From Arthrobacter sp. PAMC 25486 (GTDB taxonomy: Bacteria; Actinomycetota; Actinomycetes; Actinomycetales; Micrococcaceae): a stretch of DNA of 64,000 nucleotides. How positions within the stretch are numbered: position 1 is the first letter of the stretch; the number at the start of each line of letters is the position of its first letter. The notes below the pieces were generated by a model that saw only the letters and a list, made by a program, of their open reading frames with translations, was not told the origin of the DNA and did not search any database. The DNA lies in assembly GCF_000785535.1 (NCBI RefSeq), contig NZ_CP007595.1:434001-498000 (forward strand). The letters are read 5' to 3'. Below are positions 1-7,649 of this stretch, piece by piece. The translations under genes were made by a program, and so were the position numbers.

Positions 1-116
1 AGGACTTTGGCCAGAGACATTTCATTACCGCAGACCCCAACGGCGTATTGGTTGATGTCATCACGCCGATCGCGCCGAGCGCAGAGTTCGAAGCACAGTT
101 CACGCAACCGTCCTAA
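1..116 (+). CDS. VOC family protein, C-terminal fragment
   Basis: This is the 3' end of a gene that begins before the window. Reading codons from base 3 gives 37 residues ending at TAA 114-116. The segment [18 protein letters not shown] has the D-P-N-G turn and closing beta-strand of a VOC (glyoxalase/bleomycin-resistance/dioxygenase) module. Known members bind a metal or small ligand; the substrate cannot be told from this fragment. The following gene is a decayed hydrolase on the same strand. Confidence 0.7.
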   Translation, partial: DFGQRHFITADPNGVLVDVITPIAPSAEFEAQFTQPS

Positions 117-146
117 ATGTCCACATCATGTAGGACACTTGTGAAC

Positions 147-404
147 AATGTTGTGGAGATCATTGCTTTGGCAGGGCCTCATCCGGTGGACCTCGTGGGC
201 CAGCCTATGGGCGCCCACACCGCGTGACTCATCGCGGCGGCGCACCCGGAGCCAGTGCGCTGCCCTGTGCCCTTTGCGGGCAGCGACGGCGGCATGTTCA
301 CCGAGGAACAGGAAGTCGCGTTCGTTAGTCGAGGACAGAACACCACTCGCGTCGATCTCAGGAGCGCATCACACGGGGCACACATCGACGCATTCAAGCA
401 ATGA
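147..404 (+). pseudogene. Alpha/beta-hydrolase remnant
   Basis: Two pieces of an alpha/beta-hydrolase survive close together. The first reads HPVDLVGQPMGAHTA and then meets TGA; it corresponds to the nucleophile elbow G-x-S-x-G, but the catalytic Ser is replaced by Pro. The second, in another frame, reads GGMFTEEQEVAFVSRGQNTT and continues to SHGAHIDAF, the catalytic-His region, ending at TGA 402-404. A full gene is usually near 280 codons, so most of the middle and the N-terminus are gone. The lost Ser, the stop and the deletion all argue against function. Family assignment is by motif recognition only. Confidence 0.6.
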
Positions 405-742
405 TCCGCGGAGTTGCACGAACTCCGCAACGCGCGACAACCTGCTCCGTGGCGCACTCGCTGTGCACCGTGAAGAGATGCGGTAGCGCCGCCATTTGGT
501 GCCCCAACTCGCAGTCTTAGAAAGATCGCTACGGAACGGCAGGTTCGTGACCGTTTGGGGACCTCCACTGGGACAGTTTTTTGGCGAACGTGTCTTTGAA
601 CGGTTCACCTCGATTCGGAACATACCATTCTTGGCAGCGGGAGCGCAGCGGAGGGAATGCCTCCTGCCTGCCCATCGTGGGCGTGGGAGCATCCTTAGTG
701 GGCTCCCACGCCCACGTGATCCACACCTGCACTTGTGAGGGG
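405..742. other. Gene-free stretch
   Basis: No convincing gene lies here in either strand; the open frames are short and have no recognisable motif. The only clear structure is the strong hairpin at 676-716, just beyond the stop codon of the leftward MFS gene. Confidence 0.6.
676..716 (-). terminator. Strong hairpin after the MFS gene
   Basis: Perfect 15-bp arms (676-690 and 702-716, beginning CGTGGGCGTGGG) enclose an 11-base loop. It lies 26 bases past the stop of the leftward MFS gene. There is no T-run on either side, so if it terminates it is of the stem-only type common in actinobacteria. Confidence 0.6.
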
Positions 743-2077
743 TTATTCGTGCTCCTGACTTACCGACTCGATGGGGTCTTGGCTCTCCGTTGTGGAATCG
801 AGGGGATGCTTCATTTCGTCTCGTCGCATTCTCCCGGCGAGAACAGCAAGTACCGCGATCAATACGGGTGTTGTCCCTGCTACGGCGAAGATGACGGCGG
901 TAGGTACCATCATTGCGATGGGACCGACCAGAGCGATCGATAGTGGCATCAGCGCGATCGTAATGAAAAAGTCCAGGCTCGCGACCCGGCCAATCATGGT
1001 TGCAGGAACCCGCTGTTGCAGAAGAGTTCCCCAGATGACCATTCCTGCACCTGAGCTGAATCCGACAATAAACAGGGCAGCAGCCATCACCCAGAACGAT
1101 GTAGTGATACCCAGGAATGCTAGTGGGATGGTCCCGACACCCCAGCCCAGCACCATGGCACTCAGGTAGCGGCGCGGCATCCGCAGGGAAGAAACAACCA
1201 GTGATCCAACCGCCCCTCCCACCCCGAACGCAGTGAGGAGAAGCCCGAAAACCTGCTCGCCATTGCCGAAGTTGTCTCGTGCAATGAAGGGAATCAGCAC
1301 TTCGATGGGACCCATGATGATCAACGTCATGAGGCATGCAAAGGCCAGGGTCCAGAGTAACCATCTCGTTTTCACCGTAAAGGAAATTCCTTCACGTAGA
1401 TCCGCAAAGATGCCGTGTTGTCCTGAGACTGGATCTAGCTTTTTGGGGTTTCTCGGGTCAGGACGTATGCAGACGACCAGGCTCAGTGCCAGCGCATAGA
1501 GCATGGCGACAATCAGTGCGCCGTGCATCGGAAGAAATGCTCCCACGATCATTCCTCCGGTCGCAGGCCCGATTCCTTGCTGCATAGTGGGTCTGAGTGC
1601 GCCTTCCAACCCGTTGGCCGCCAAGAGTTCTTCTGTGGGCAAGATGGTGGGCAGAAAGGCACTGTAGGCCGGGTAGAAGAACGCGCTCCCAGCCCCGAGC
1701 ATCGCTGAGGCAAGAGCCATGTGCCAAAGCTGGATACCGCCACTGAACGCTAAGAGGGTCACCATCGCCACGGCCGCCAAGTTCGTTGCCTGGACCGTGA
1801 TGATGATGGTCCGTTTCGAGAAGCGGTCGGCGGTGACACCTCCGACCAGGGCGAACGAGAAGAGGCCACCGCTGAGGCAGGCCGCGACCATTGATAGTGC
1901 CGTGGTCGAGTTGTCGATCGAGAGTACCTGGAAAACCATGACAATGGTCCACATGCCGGTTCCGAAAAGTGACAATCCCACCGCTCCCAGTAGCAGGCGG
2001 TAGTCACGATGATGGAGCGGGGCCAAGGCCCGCCATTTTGATACAGACGCGGGTTTTTGATGTGGTGACGTATTCAT
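743..2077 (-). CDS. MFS efflux transporter (Mef-like)
   Basis: A 444-residue major facilitator protein with about twelve hydrophobic helices and a charged C-terminal tail. The loop after helix 2 carries a motif-A-like G-x-x-A-D-R-x-x-K-R segment (GGVTADRFSKRTI). Proteins of this type export drugs or siderophores by proton antiport. Its start overlaps the stop of the upstream ABC-F gene by 4 bp, so the two are translationally coupled. An MFS pump paired with an ABC-F protein is the layout of the mef/msr macrolide-resistance pairs, so a macrolide-like substrate is a reasonable inference but is not proven. Base composition is visibly less GC-rich than genes further right, which suggests acquisition by transfer. 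Confidence 0.85.
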   Translation of the reverse strand: MNTSPHQKPASVSKWRALAPLHHRDYRLLLGAVGLSLFGTGMWTIVMVFQVLSIDNSTTALSMVAACLSGGLFSFALVGGVTADRFSKRTIIITVQATNLAAVAMVTLLAFSGGIQLWHMALASAMLGAGSAFFYPAYSAFLPTILPTEELLAANGLEGALRPTMQQGIGPATGGMIVGAFLPMHGALIVAMLYALALSLVVCIRPDPRNPKKLDPVSGQHGIFADLREGISFTVKTRWLLWTLAFACLMTLIIMGPIEVLIPFIARDNFGNGEQVFGLLLTAFGVGGAVGSLVVSSLRMPRRYLSAMVLGWGVGTIPLAFLGITTSFWVMAAALFIVGFSSGAGMVIWGTLLQQRVPATMIGRVASLDFFITIALMPLSIALVGPIAMMVPTAVIFAVAGTTPVLIAVLAVLAGRMRRDEMKHPLDSTTESQDPIESVSQEHE

Positions 2078-3750
2078 GAGGCGCGCCCTTCGAAGGTTGA
2101 GCTTCCAGACCAGTCTTCTTTGGGGTTTGCCAAGTTGATGTGCTGCCAGCTTGCAAGGTCGCGGCGAAGTTGACGGTCGTGGGTCGCGACGATTACGGCG
2201 GCCTTCGTCGCGTGCAGTCCCTCGGTGAGTTCATCAACAAGCGAGATGGACAGGTGGTTGCTGGGTTCATCGAGCAACAGCACATGGGGTTTGGTTGCCA
2301 GTGCCATCGCAAGATCGAGACGGCGCTGTTGGCCCATGGATAGTTCCCGCACCGGACGGTTAAGATCGGCCGAGGATAGAATCCCGAGCGACTTGAGGGA
2401 AATCATTTCGCCTTCTTTGACCGTTCCGGCGCTGGTAAATGTTGCGAGGTGGGTGTTGAATGCGTCGCGGGCCCGCATCGTTGTTGCGGTAGGTGACTCC
2501 TGTGACAGGTAGGCGATTCTTACGCCACGGGCATGGTGGATTTCTCCCGTGGAAGGTGCAAGGGTTCCGGCCAACACGCTAAGGAAGGTTGATTTTCCGG
2601 CACCGTTCGGCCCTGAGACCACAAACTTGCTGCCCGACTCAAGGATGAGGGTCGTCACTGAGTGCATTCGCCCGTCGACTGCCACCTCCACCGCTTGGAT
2701 CAGTGTGACACCAGGCCGCGCGGAAAGTTCTGGCATGCGAAATTCAAGCGGTGGCTCAGGAGCGGTGATTCTGTGATTTTCAAGGTCATCGCGCCGTCGG
2801 TGGACGGAACGAACAAGACTTGGGGCGCGGGTTTGTCGCTGGTGTTTTCCTGTTCCCTTGGGTGGCCGCCATCCCGACACGAGCCGGTTCTGAGCGGTTG
2901 CCAGATCTTGGGTCAGTCGGGAATGTTCGGCCTGTTGCTGTTCGTACTCATCGACCCACCGTTCCCGCTCTGCTTTGCGTCCTTCCGTGTACCCCGAATA
3001 CCCTCCGCCGTAGAGGCGCGGAATCCCGTCTCGGCTCGGGTCAAGGTCCAGGATGTGGGTGGCAACATCTGTCAAGAGTGCCCGGTCGTGGCTCACGACG
3101 ACGATTCCCCCTTGGCTGCCACGCAGCTGCTCGGTGAGATAGTCCAGCCCCTGCTGATCGAGGTGGTTCGTCGGTTCGTCCAGAAGAAGGAAATCATCTT
3201 CAGCGCCCAACAGGCAGGCAAGCCTGACGCGATAGCGCTGACCCACGGATAGTTCAGACAGCAGCTTCGCCCTGTCGGTGACGGCTCCCAATGATTCGAG
3301 CGCGACGTCAACCCGGCGATCCGCGTCCCAGGCATCAAGCGTTTCGGCCGCATTCAGGGCTTCGGCAAATATCTCCTCCGCGCCTGGTGACTGGGCCGCC
3401 AAGGCGTCTGCGCCAAGATCAAATGCGCGCAGCGCAGCACGGGAATCGGCAAGTTGCTCGGTGATGAGATCCCCGACCGTGCGGCAGTCATCGGTGGGCA
3501 TTTCTTGTTCGGCTATGCCGAGCGTGCCAATGCGTAGCACTGTGCCGGAGTCAGGGGTCAGTATCTCGGCAAGGATGTGAAGCAGGGTTGATTTTCCTCG
3601 GCCGTTCTCCCCTACGATCCCCACTCTGGTTCCTGGTGTGATGGTGAGGTCAACGTTGGTCAGGATCTTACGCCCGCCACGGACAACATGAATAGTCGAA
3701 GCTATGAGCTGCGCGCGGGCGCGTGCAGGCAAGGTAATTGTGATGGTCAT
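2074..3750 (-). CDS. ABC-F ATPase (antibiotic-resistance type)
   Basis: A soluble protein of about 558 residues with two ABC cassettes and no membrane segment, the plan of ABC-F translation factors that dislodge drugs from the ribosomal exit tunnel. Cassette 1 has GENGRGKST, a diverged signature LSVGQ and LLLDEPTNHLD; cassette 2 has GPNGAGKST, LSMGQ and LLLDEPSNHL. A basic linker rich in Arg and His joins them. I chose the ATG at 3748-3750 because a CGGAGG ribosome site lies 5 bases upstream; an in-frame TTG eight codons earlier lies inside the regulatory hairpin. The downstream MFS gene overlaps by 4 bp. The leader (separate entries) indicates drug-sensing control. The drug class is unknown. 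Confidence 0.88.
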   Translation of the reverse strand: MTITITLPARARAQLIASTIHVVRGGRKILTNVDLTITPGTRVGIVGENGRGKSTLLHILAEILTPDSGTVLRIGTLGIAEQEMPTDDCRTVGDLITEQLADSRAALRAFDLGADALAAQSPGAEEIFAEALNAAETLDAWDADRRVDVALESLGAVTDRAKLLSELSVGQRYRVRLACLLGAEDDFLLLDEPTNHLDQQGLDYLTEQLRGSQGGIVVVSHDRALLTDVATHILDLDPSRDGIPRLYGGGYSGYTEGRKAERERWVDEYEQQQAEHSRLTQDLATAQNRLVSGWRPPKGTGKHQRQTRAPSLVRSVHRRRDDLENHRITAPEPPLEFRMPELSARPGVTLIQAVEVAVDGRMHSVTTLILESGSKFVVSGPNGAGKSTFLSVLAGTLAPSTGEIHHARGVRIAYLSQESPTATTMRARDAFNTHLATFTSAGTVKEGEMISLKSLGILSSADLNRPVRELSMGQQRRLDLAMALATKPHVLLLDEPSNHLSISLVDELTEGLHATKAAVIVATHDRQLRRDLASWQHINLANPKEDWSGSSTFEGRAS

Positions 3751-3754
3751 TATT

Positions 3755-3769
3755 CCTCCGAAAGGGAGG
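3755..3769 (-). promoter_or_regulatory. SD-sequestering hairpin of the ABC-F gene
   Basis: On the leftward mRNA, CCTCC (3769-3765) pairs perfectly with GGAGG (3759-3755) across a 5-base loop. GGAGG is the ribosome site of the ABC-F gene, 5 bases from its ATG. This would limit translation unless opened, as in translational attenuation of resistance genes. Confidence 0.6.
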
Positions 3770-3786
3770 CGCAACCGCTCGCTTAG

Positions 3787-3812
3787 AAAAACCCATTGTT
3801 AGAAGTAATGGG
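3787..3812 (-). terminator. Intrinsic terminator/attenuator in the ABC-F leader
   Basis: On the leftward strand CCCATT (3812-3807) pairs with AATGGG (3797-3792) around a 9-base loop and is followed at once by TTTTT (3791-3787). This is a compact Rho-independent terminator placed 36 bases before the ABC-F start codon, so it would cut transcription before the gene. The leader ORF stop codon lies in its loop. Confidence 0.65.
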
Positions 3813-3888
3813 CGCGATGTGGAGCGGGAAATGCGCTCAGATCTGCTGGGACGCCACACATGACAGAAATGCCGGTGACGGATGGCAT
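3799..3888 (-). CDS. Candidate leader peptide of the ABC-F/MFS operon
   Basis: A 29-codon ORF starts at ATG 3886-3888 and ends at TAA 3799-3801 inside the loop of the attenuator. The peptide begins MPSVTGISVM and ends APHRAHYF; an internal ATG at codon 10 is an alternative start. A ribosome pausing near its end would cover the 5' arm of the terminator and prevent it from forming. Leader peptides with this relation to a terminator are known before ABC-F resistance genes such as vmlR. The weakness is that no strong ribosome site precedes either ATG. Its role is inferred from position. Confidence 0.5.
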   Translation of the reverse strand: MPSVTGISVMCGVPADLSAFPAPHRAHYF

Positions 3889-4437
3889 GAAAAACCAGCC
3901 CGCAGCCTCGGAAAAATCACAAGGAACAGACTGGTGTTAGCCCCAGTAGACGAAGAATAAGTAATTCACAGTTTCGACTTTATCATGGCAGGTGTCCAGA
4001 GGCGGGCTCTGTTTAGACTGTCGATTGAAGCTGTCCGGCAAGCCGGTCCATCACCGGTCCAGTGGCCACCAAAATTCCCAGCAATAACAATCCGTGTGCT
4101 TCCGCGTTCGCCTGATTCGCGTATACCCCGCCCGAATTAATGCGCGGCGTGCCCTAACTGCAACACCCTAGCGTCTCAGAAATTCAGGTCAACGAAGCGT
4201 CTCGTCGACCGGCCGGCGGCAGCGGAGCCGAATACGTACTTTGACCGCCTGAGCGGCCCGGCAATCGTCTGGGATGTCGCCGCAAATGCCTGTCTTGGAG
4301 CGAAAAAGGGGAGCTGGTCCTTTTGAAAAGGGGGAGTGGAATTTGAGGAAAATTTTGACGAATTGGGGGAGCTAAGGGGGAGCTGGCCCTAAATAGCTCT
4401 GACCTGCGAGGTATAACCGCAGGTCAGAGGCCTGTTG
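3889..4437. other. Gene-free region with short repeats
   Basis: No gene can be supported. The left part is the probable promoter region of the leftward ABC-F operon; TTGACC and TAGGGT with a 16-base spacer near 4170-4200 on the minus strand is one weak candidate. The right part has three copies of GGGGAGCT (4308-4315, 4366-4373, 4377-4384) and a long hairpin, and it is unlike coding sequence. It separates the less GC-rich resistance pair from the rest of the window. Confidence 0.5.
4397..4429 (-). terminator. Hairpin following the tRNA scar
   Basis: Perfect 12-bp arms CTCTGACCTGCG and CGCAGGTCAGAG enclose a 9-base loop. On the minus strand it lies 8 bases past the tRNA-like 3' end, the usual place of a tRNA terminator. 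Confidence 0.6.
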
Positions 4438-4466
4438 TGCCCCGGGCCGGACTCGAACCGGCGGCC
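4438..4466 (-). other. tRNA 3'-end remnant (possible attachment-site scar)
   Basis: The minus strand reads a complete T-arm, GCCGG-TTCGAGT-CCGGC, then CCGGGGC-A, the 3' strand of an acceptor stem with discriminator base. The matching 5' strand GCCCCGG and the D and anticodon arms are not found upstream, so only the 3' part of a tRNA gene is present. Integrating elements commonly recombine at tRNA 3' ends and leave such copies. The scar borders the less GC-rich ABC-F/MFS segment, which fits an island edge; no integrase is visible. Confidence 0.55.
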
Positions 4467-4552
4467 AAGAGAATCGGAGGTTGGTTAGGTATCCTGCAAC
4501 GTTCAGTAACACTTAGGCGACAAAGTCGGTAACGCTATCTAGGATTGCCGTT

Positions 4553-5944
4553 GTGAGCAATAACAGGGCAAGTGAGATCGCGCAGAAACTAAAACAGCAG
4601 GCCGCCGTGATGCGCGTGGGGGCGAAGTTCCCGTCCGCCAGGGAGTTGTCCAAATCGCACAGCGCCAGCGCCGCGACGATTTCCGCAGCCATTGCTTCCC
4701 TGACGGCCTTGGGAGTGCTACGGCCCGAACCCGGGCGCGGCACCTTCGTGGCCGGCCGCGACGAACCGGACGGCCCCTCAGGAATGCCGGAACCAGATTA
4801 TGCATGGCAGTCCTCAGCCTTGGGCCGCTCACGCGTGGACCCCGGGAAGGCCGGGCGTCTCGGCGCCGCCGGTACGGCCGGGCACGTGCAACTTTCCTGG
4901 GGCTATCTGGCCCCTGAGCTGCAGCCTTTTGATGAGCTGCGCACCATCGGATCCCGCTGTGCCAAGAGCCACCGCGCCTGGACCATGGCGCCGCCCATGG
5001 GGCTGCCTGACTTGCGGGCCGCCTTTGCCGCCGAGCTGGGCGCCGAAGCGGATGAGGTGCTCATCATGCCCGGCGGGCAGCAGTCGCTGGCGTTTGCCAT
5101 GCGAACCCTGGCTGACCCCGGATCCACGTTGATCACTGAAAGTCCCAGCTACCCCGGGGCGGCGATTGCCGCGCAGGCCGCCGGCCTGAACCTGGCCGCG
5201 GTGCAGGCCGACGCCGACGGCATTATCCCTGAGCAGCTGGCCGACGCGCTGGAACGCACCCGTGCGAAATTGATCTACCTGCAGCCCGGCTGTGCCAATC
5301 CGACGGGAGCCGTGCTCAGCCCCGAACGGCGCGTGGCGGTGCTGGCCCTGGCCAAACGCTACGGCGCCTTCATCATCGAAGACGACTGGGCCCGAAACCT
5401 CACACTGGAGGGCAGCGCTCCGCCGCAGCTTTTCATGCAGGACCCTGACGGGCACGTGGTCACCATCGCCACCTTGAGCAAGCCGGCCGCACCGGGCTTG
5501 CGTGTGGGTGCCCTGGCCGCACGGGGTCCGGCAGGAGAGCGCCTTCGCACTGCCCGCAGTGCCGACGACATGTGCGTTCCGCCGCTGACACAGGAAATCG
5601 CGTTGGCCCTACTCAGCTCCGCAGCCTGGCCGCGGCACCTGAAACGCCTGCGCACCGGGCTGCTGGAACGCCGGGAAGCCATGGTTGCCGAAGTCAACGT
5701 GGCGCTGTATGGTTCCCGCGTCGCAACCATCCCCACAGCCGGAATTCACCTCTGGGTAAAACTACCCGAGGGTACGGATTCCACCGCGCTCACAGCTGCA
5801 GCCAACAGTGCCGGGGTCATGATCGGCGACGGGAAGCATTACTACGTTGACGAGCCTCCGGCACCTTTCATCCGCCTGTCCTACAGTGCCGCCTCCATCC
5901 CGCAGATACAGGCGGGGGTGCAGCGGCTGGCAGGGCTCATGTAG
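4553..5944 (+). CDS. MocR/GntR-family regulator with aminotransferase domain
   Basis: A 463-residue fusion of an N-terminal winged helix (about 1-70, with FPSARELSKSHSASAATISAAI as a GntR-type helix-turn-helix) and a fold-type I PLP aminotransferase domain (about 100-460). The segment IEDDWARN and TLSKPAAPGLRVG match the PLP-binding Asp and Schiff-base Lys regions of MocR proteins. Members act as PLP- or amino-acid-responsive regulators, often of a divergent gene. Here no intact divergent gene is adjacent, only the tRNA scar, so its target is unknown. It starts at GTG. Two small unknown genes follow on the same strand. Confidence 0.88.
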   Translation: MSNNRASEIAQKLKQQAAVMRVGAKFPSARELSKSHSASAATISAAIASLTALGVLRPEPGRGTFVAGRDEPDGPSGMPEPDYAWQSSALGRSRVDPGKAGRLGAAGTAGHVQLSWGYLAPELQPFDELRTIGSRCAKSHRAWTMAPPMGLPDLRAAFAAELGAEADEVLIMPGGQQSLAFAMRTLADPGSTLITESPSYPGAAIAAQAAGLNLAAVQADADGIIPEQLADALERTRAKLIYLQPGCANPTGAVLSPERRVAVLALAKRYGAFIIEDDWARNLTLEGSAPPQLFMQDPDGHVVTIATLSKPAAPGLRVGALAARGPAGERLRTARSADDMCVPPLTQEIALALLSSAAWPRHLKRLRTGLLERREAMVAEVNVALYGSRVATIPTAGIHLWVKLPEGTDSTALTAAANSAGVMIGDGKHYYVDEPPAPFIRLSYSAASIPQIQAGVQRLAGLM

Positions 5945-6049
5945 GGAATTTGTACCAAGACGCCGGAACCTCGGTGTGGACAAGCGCCTGGCATTGATCC
6001 ACAATCCAAGGAGAAGCCCACCATCTTCATAGACGGGAGCAGGTGCGAA

Positions 6050-6250
6050 ATGACAGCAGACGGAACAGCCGCAGGCCATTCTGTAAATGAAGAACCCGGC
6101 GACATCATGCTCTACACCGACACTGCATATACCGGTGAGATCGGCATTGAACTGGATATGGCTGGCACCAAGGTCAGTGAATACCTGGCAGCCAACGAGG
6201 ACGTGTTTGCCGGGGGCACATCTCCGTTGACTCCTCACATTTCAGTGTGA
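6050..6250 (+). CDS. Small protein of unknown function
   Basis: A 66-residue acidic protein that I do not recognise, with no membrane segment or signal peptide. A GGGAG precedes the ATG at slightly long spacing. Its TGA overlaps the GTG of the next gene (GTGA at 6247-6250), which is the best reason to treat both as real and coupled. No domain can be named. Confidence 0.45.
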   Translation: MTADGTAAGHSVNEEPGDIMLYTDTAYTGEIGIELDMAGTKVSEYLAANEDVFAGGTSPLTPHISV

Positions 6251-6600
6251 GCATCGCGAAGGCGCCCGACCCCGCCGTGCAGGGCCTGCATGATCTGATC
6301 GCAACGCTGGGCGGTCAGAGCCAGCTCTTCATTGTTGAAGAGGTCGAGAGGTCCTGGACGGAACTCTCAGAAATTCAAATGAAGATTGTCAGGCAATTCA
6401 TGGCCGATGAGCCCCAAAGCGTCAACGGTCTTGCCGTGCAAAAACGAACGACCCTGCAGGCTGTTGGCCACCGTGATTCTCCGAGTCGGGTAACCGTTGA
6501 GGTGCTCAAGGATCCCGGCGGTACCCCCTTGGAAGAGAACGCCGAGGTGAGAGCCATCAACGCAATGTTCCCCGGTGCCGTGATGTTCATGGAGGTGTGA
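6247..6600 (+). CDS. Hypothetical protein, coupled to the preceding small gene
   Basis: A 117-residue protein without recognisable domain, starting at GTG inside the stop codon of the 66-residue gene. The N-terminal half (HDLIATLGGQSQLFIVEEVE) looks helical and amphipathic. No transmembrane segment is seen. The function is unknown; the pair lies between a MocR regulator and an epimerase and could be regulated by the former, which is only a guess. Confidence 0.45.
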   Translation: MSIAKAPDPAVQGLHDLIATLGGQSQLFIVEEVERSWTELSEIQMKIVRQFMADEPQSVNGLAVQKRTTLQAVGHRDSPSRVTVEVLKDPGGTPLEENAEVRAINAMFPGAVMFMEV

Positions 6601-6734
6601 GGCCCGATTGTTGGCGCCACCGGCCAACCGTAAACTGCCGCCGGTTCAGCGCCTTAGAACGTTTTATCCTCGCGCATGCCAACTGCAGAGTTCTAGAGTG
6701 GAGCTGATGCAGCAATCGCAATGAGGGAGATCGC

Positions 6735-7583
6735 ATGAGAATTGCAGTAACAGGCGGCAGTGGCAAACTGGGACGCCATGTGGTGAGGCGGCTGGAAGCT
6801 GACGGGCATAAGGTGCTGAACCTGGACCGGGCAGGGGAGCGGAGCCCCAACCTGGCAATCGTGGACCTGCGCAATTACGGGCAGGTCCTTGACGTGCTCC
6901 TCGGCCTGGACGATCGACACAGCGGAATCGATGCCGTCGTGCATCTAGGCGCCATTCCCGCACCTGGCCTGGTGCCGGACGCCGCGACCTTTGAGAACAA
7001 CATGCTCTCCACCTATAACGTGTTCCAGGCGGCGCGTCGGGCAGGGATAAAGAAGGTGGTCTACGCCTCCAGTGAGACGGTGCTGGGACTGCCGTTCGAC
7101 GCCGCCCCTCCCTACCTGCCCGTCGATGAGGGGTACCCGGCGCGGCCCGAGAGCACGTACTCGCTCGTGAAACACCTGGAGGAAACACTGGCGCGGGAAC
7201 TGGTGCGCTGGGACCCTGAGCTGTCCATTTCAGCGCTGCGGTTCTCCAATGTCATGGATGAGGCCGACTATGCGGCGTTCCCGGACTACGACGCCGACCC
7301 GCTCGCCCGCAAGTGGAACCTGTGGGGCTACATTGACGGGCGCGACGGCGCGCAGGCGGTGGCATGTGCGCTGGAACATGGCCGCCCAGGGTTCGAGGCG
7401 TACATCATCGCCAACGCCGACACTGTCATGTCGCGTTCCAGCACCAGCCTCGCCGCCGAGGTTTTTCCCAGCGTCGAGGTGCGCCGGGAACTGGGCGAAC
7501 ACGAAACCCTGCTCGGCATCGACAAGGCCCGGCGCCTGCTCGGCTACGAACCCGAGCACAGCTGGCGAACAGCTCGGCAGTAA
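6735..7583 (+). CDS. NAD(P)-dependent epimerase/dehydratase (extended SDR)
   Basis: A 282-residue Rossmann-fold protein. The N-terminus MRIAVTGGSGKLGRHVV holds the dinucleotide-binding G-x-x-G-x-x-G; a Ser-rich VVYASSETVLG strand and a catalytic YSLVK (Y-x-x-x-K) follow near residues 115-150. These are the signatures of nucleotide-sugar epimerases and related reductases of the cytoplasm; the substrate is not evident. GAGGGAG gives a good ribosome site. An aldo/keto reductase follows after 66 bp on the same strand, so a joint role in sugar or polyol conversion is possible. Confidence 0.85.
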   Translation: MRIAVTGGSGKLGRHVVRRLEADGHKVLNLDRAGERSPNLAIVDLRNYGQVLDVLLGLDDRHSGIDAVVHLGAIPAPGLVPDAATFENNMLSTYNVFQAARRAGIKKVVYASSETVLGLPFDAAPPYLPVDEGYPARPESTYSLVKHLEETLARELVRWDPELSISALRFSNVMDEADYAAFPDYDADPLARKWNLWGYIDGRDGAQAVACALEHGRPGFEAYIIANADTVMSRSSTSLAAEVFPSVEVRRELGEHETLLGIDKARRLLGYEPEHSWRTARQ

Positions 7584-7649
7584 CCGCCGGCCTCCGGGCG
7601 GTGTTGGACGCGGGGGATCAAAAGACACAACAGGAATTGAGGAAGCACC

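Noticed and set aside
3668..3859. A 63-codon leftward ORF overlapping the ABC-F start as the leader peptide
   Set aside because: It has no ribosome site, runs far into the ABC-F gene in another frame, and does not end near the terminator, unlike the 29-codon ORF.
4438..4520. A complete tRNA gene on the minus strand
   Set aside because: Only the T-arm and 3' acceptor strand are present; no 5' acceptor strand GCCCCGG or anticodon stem is found in the expected distance.
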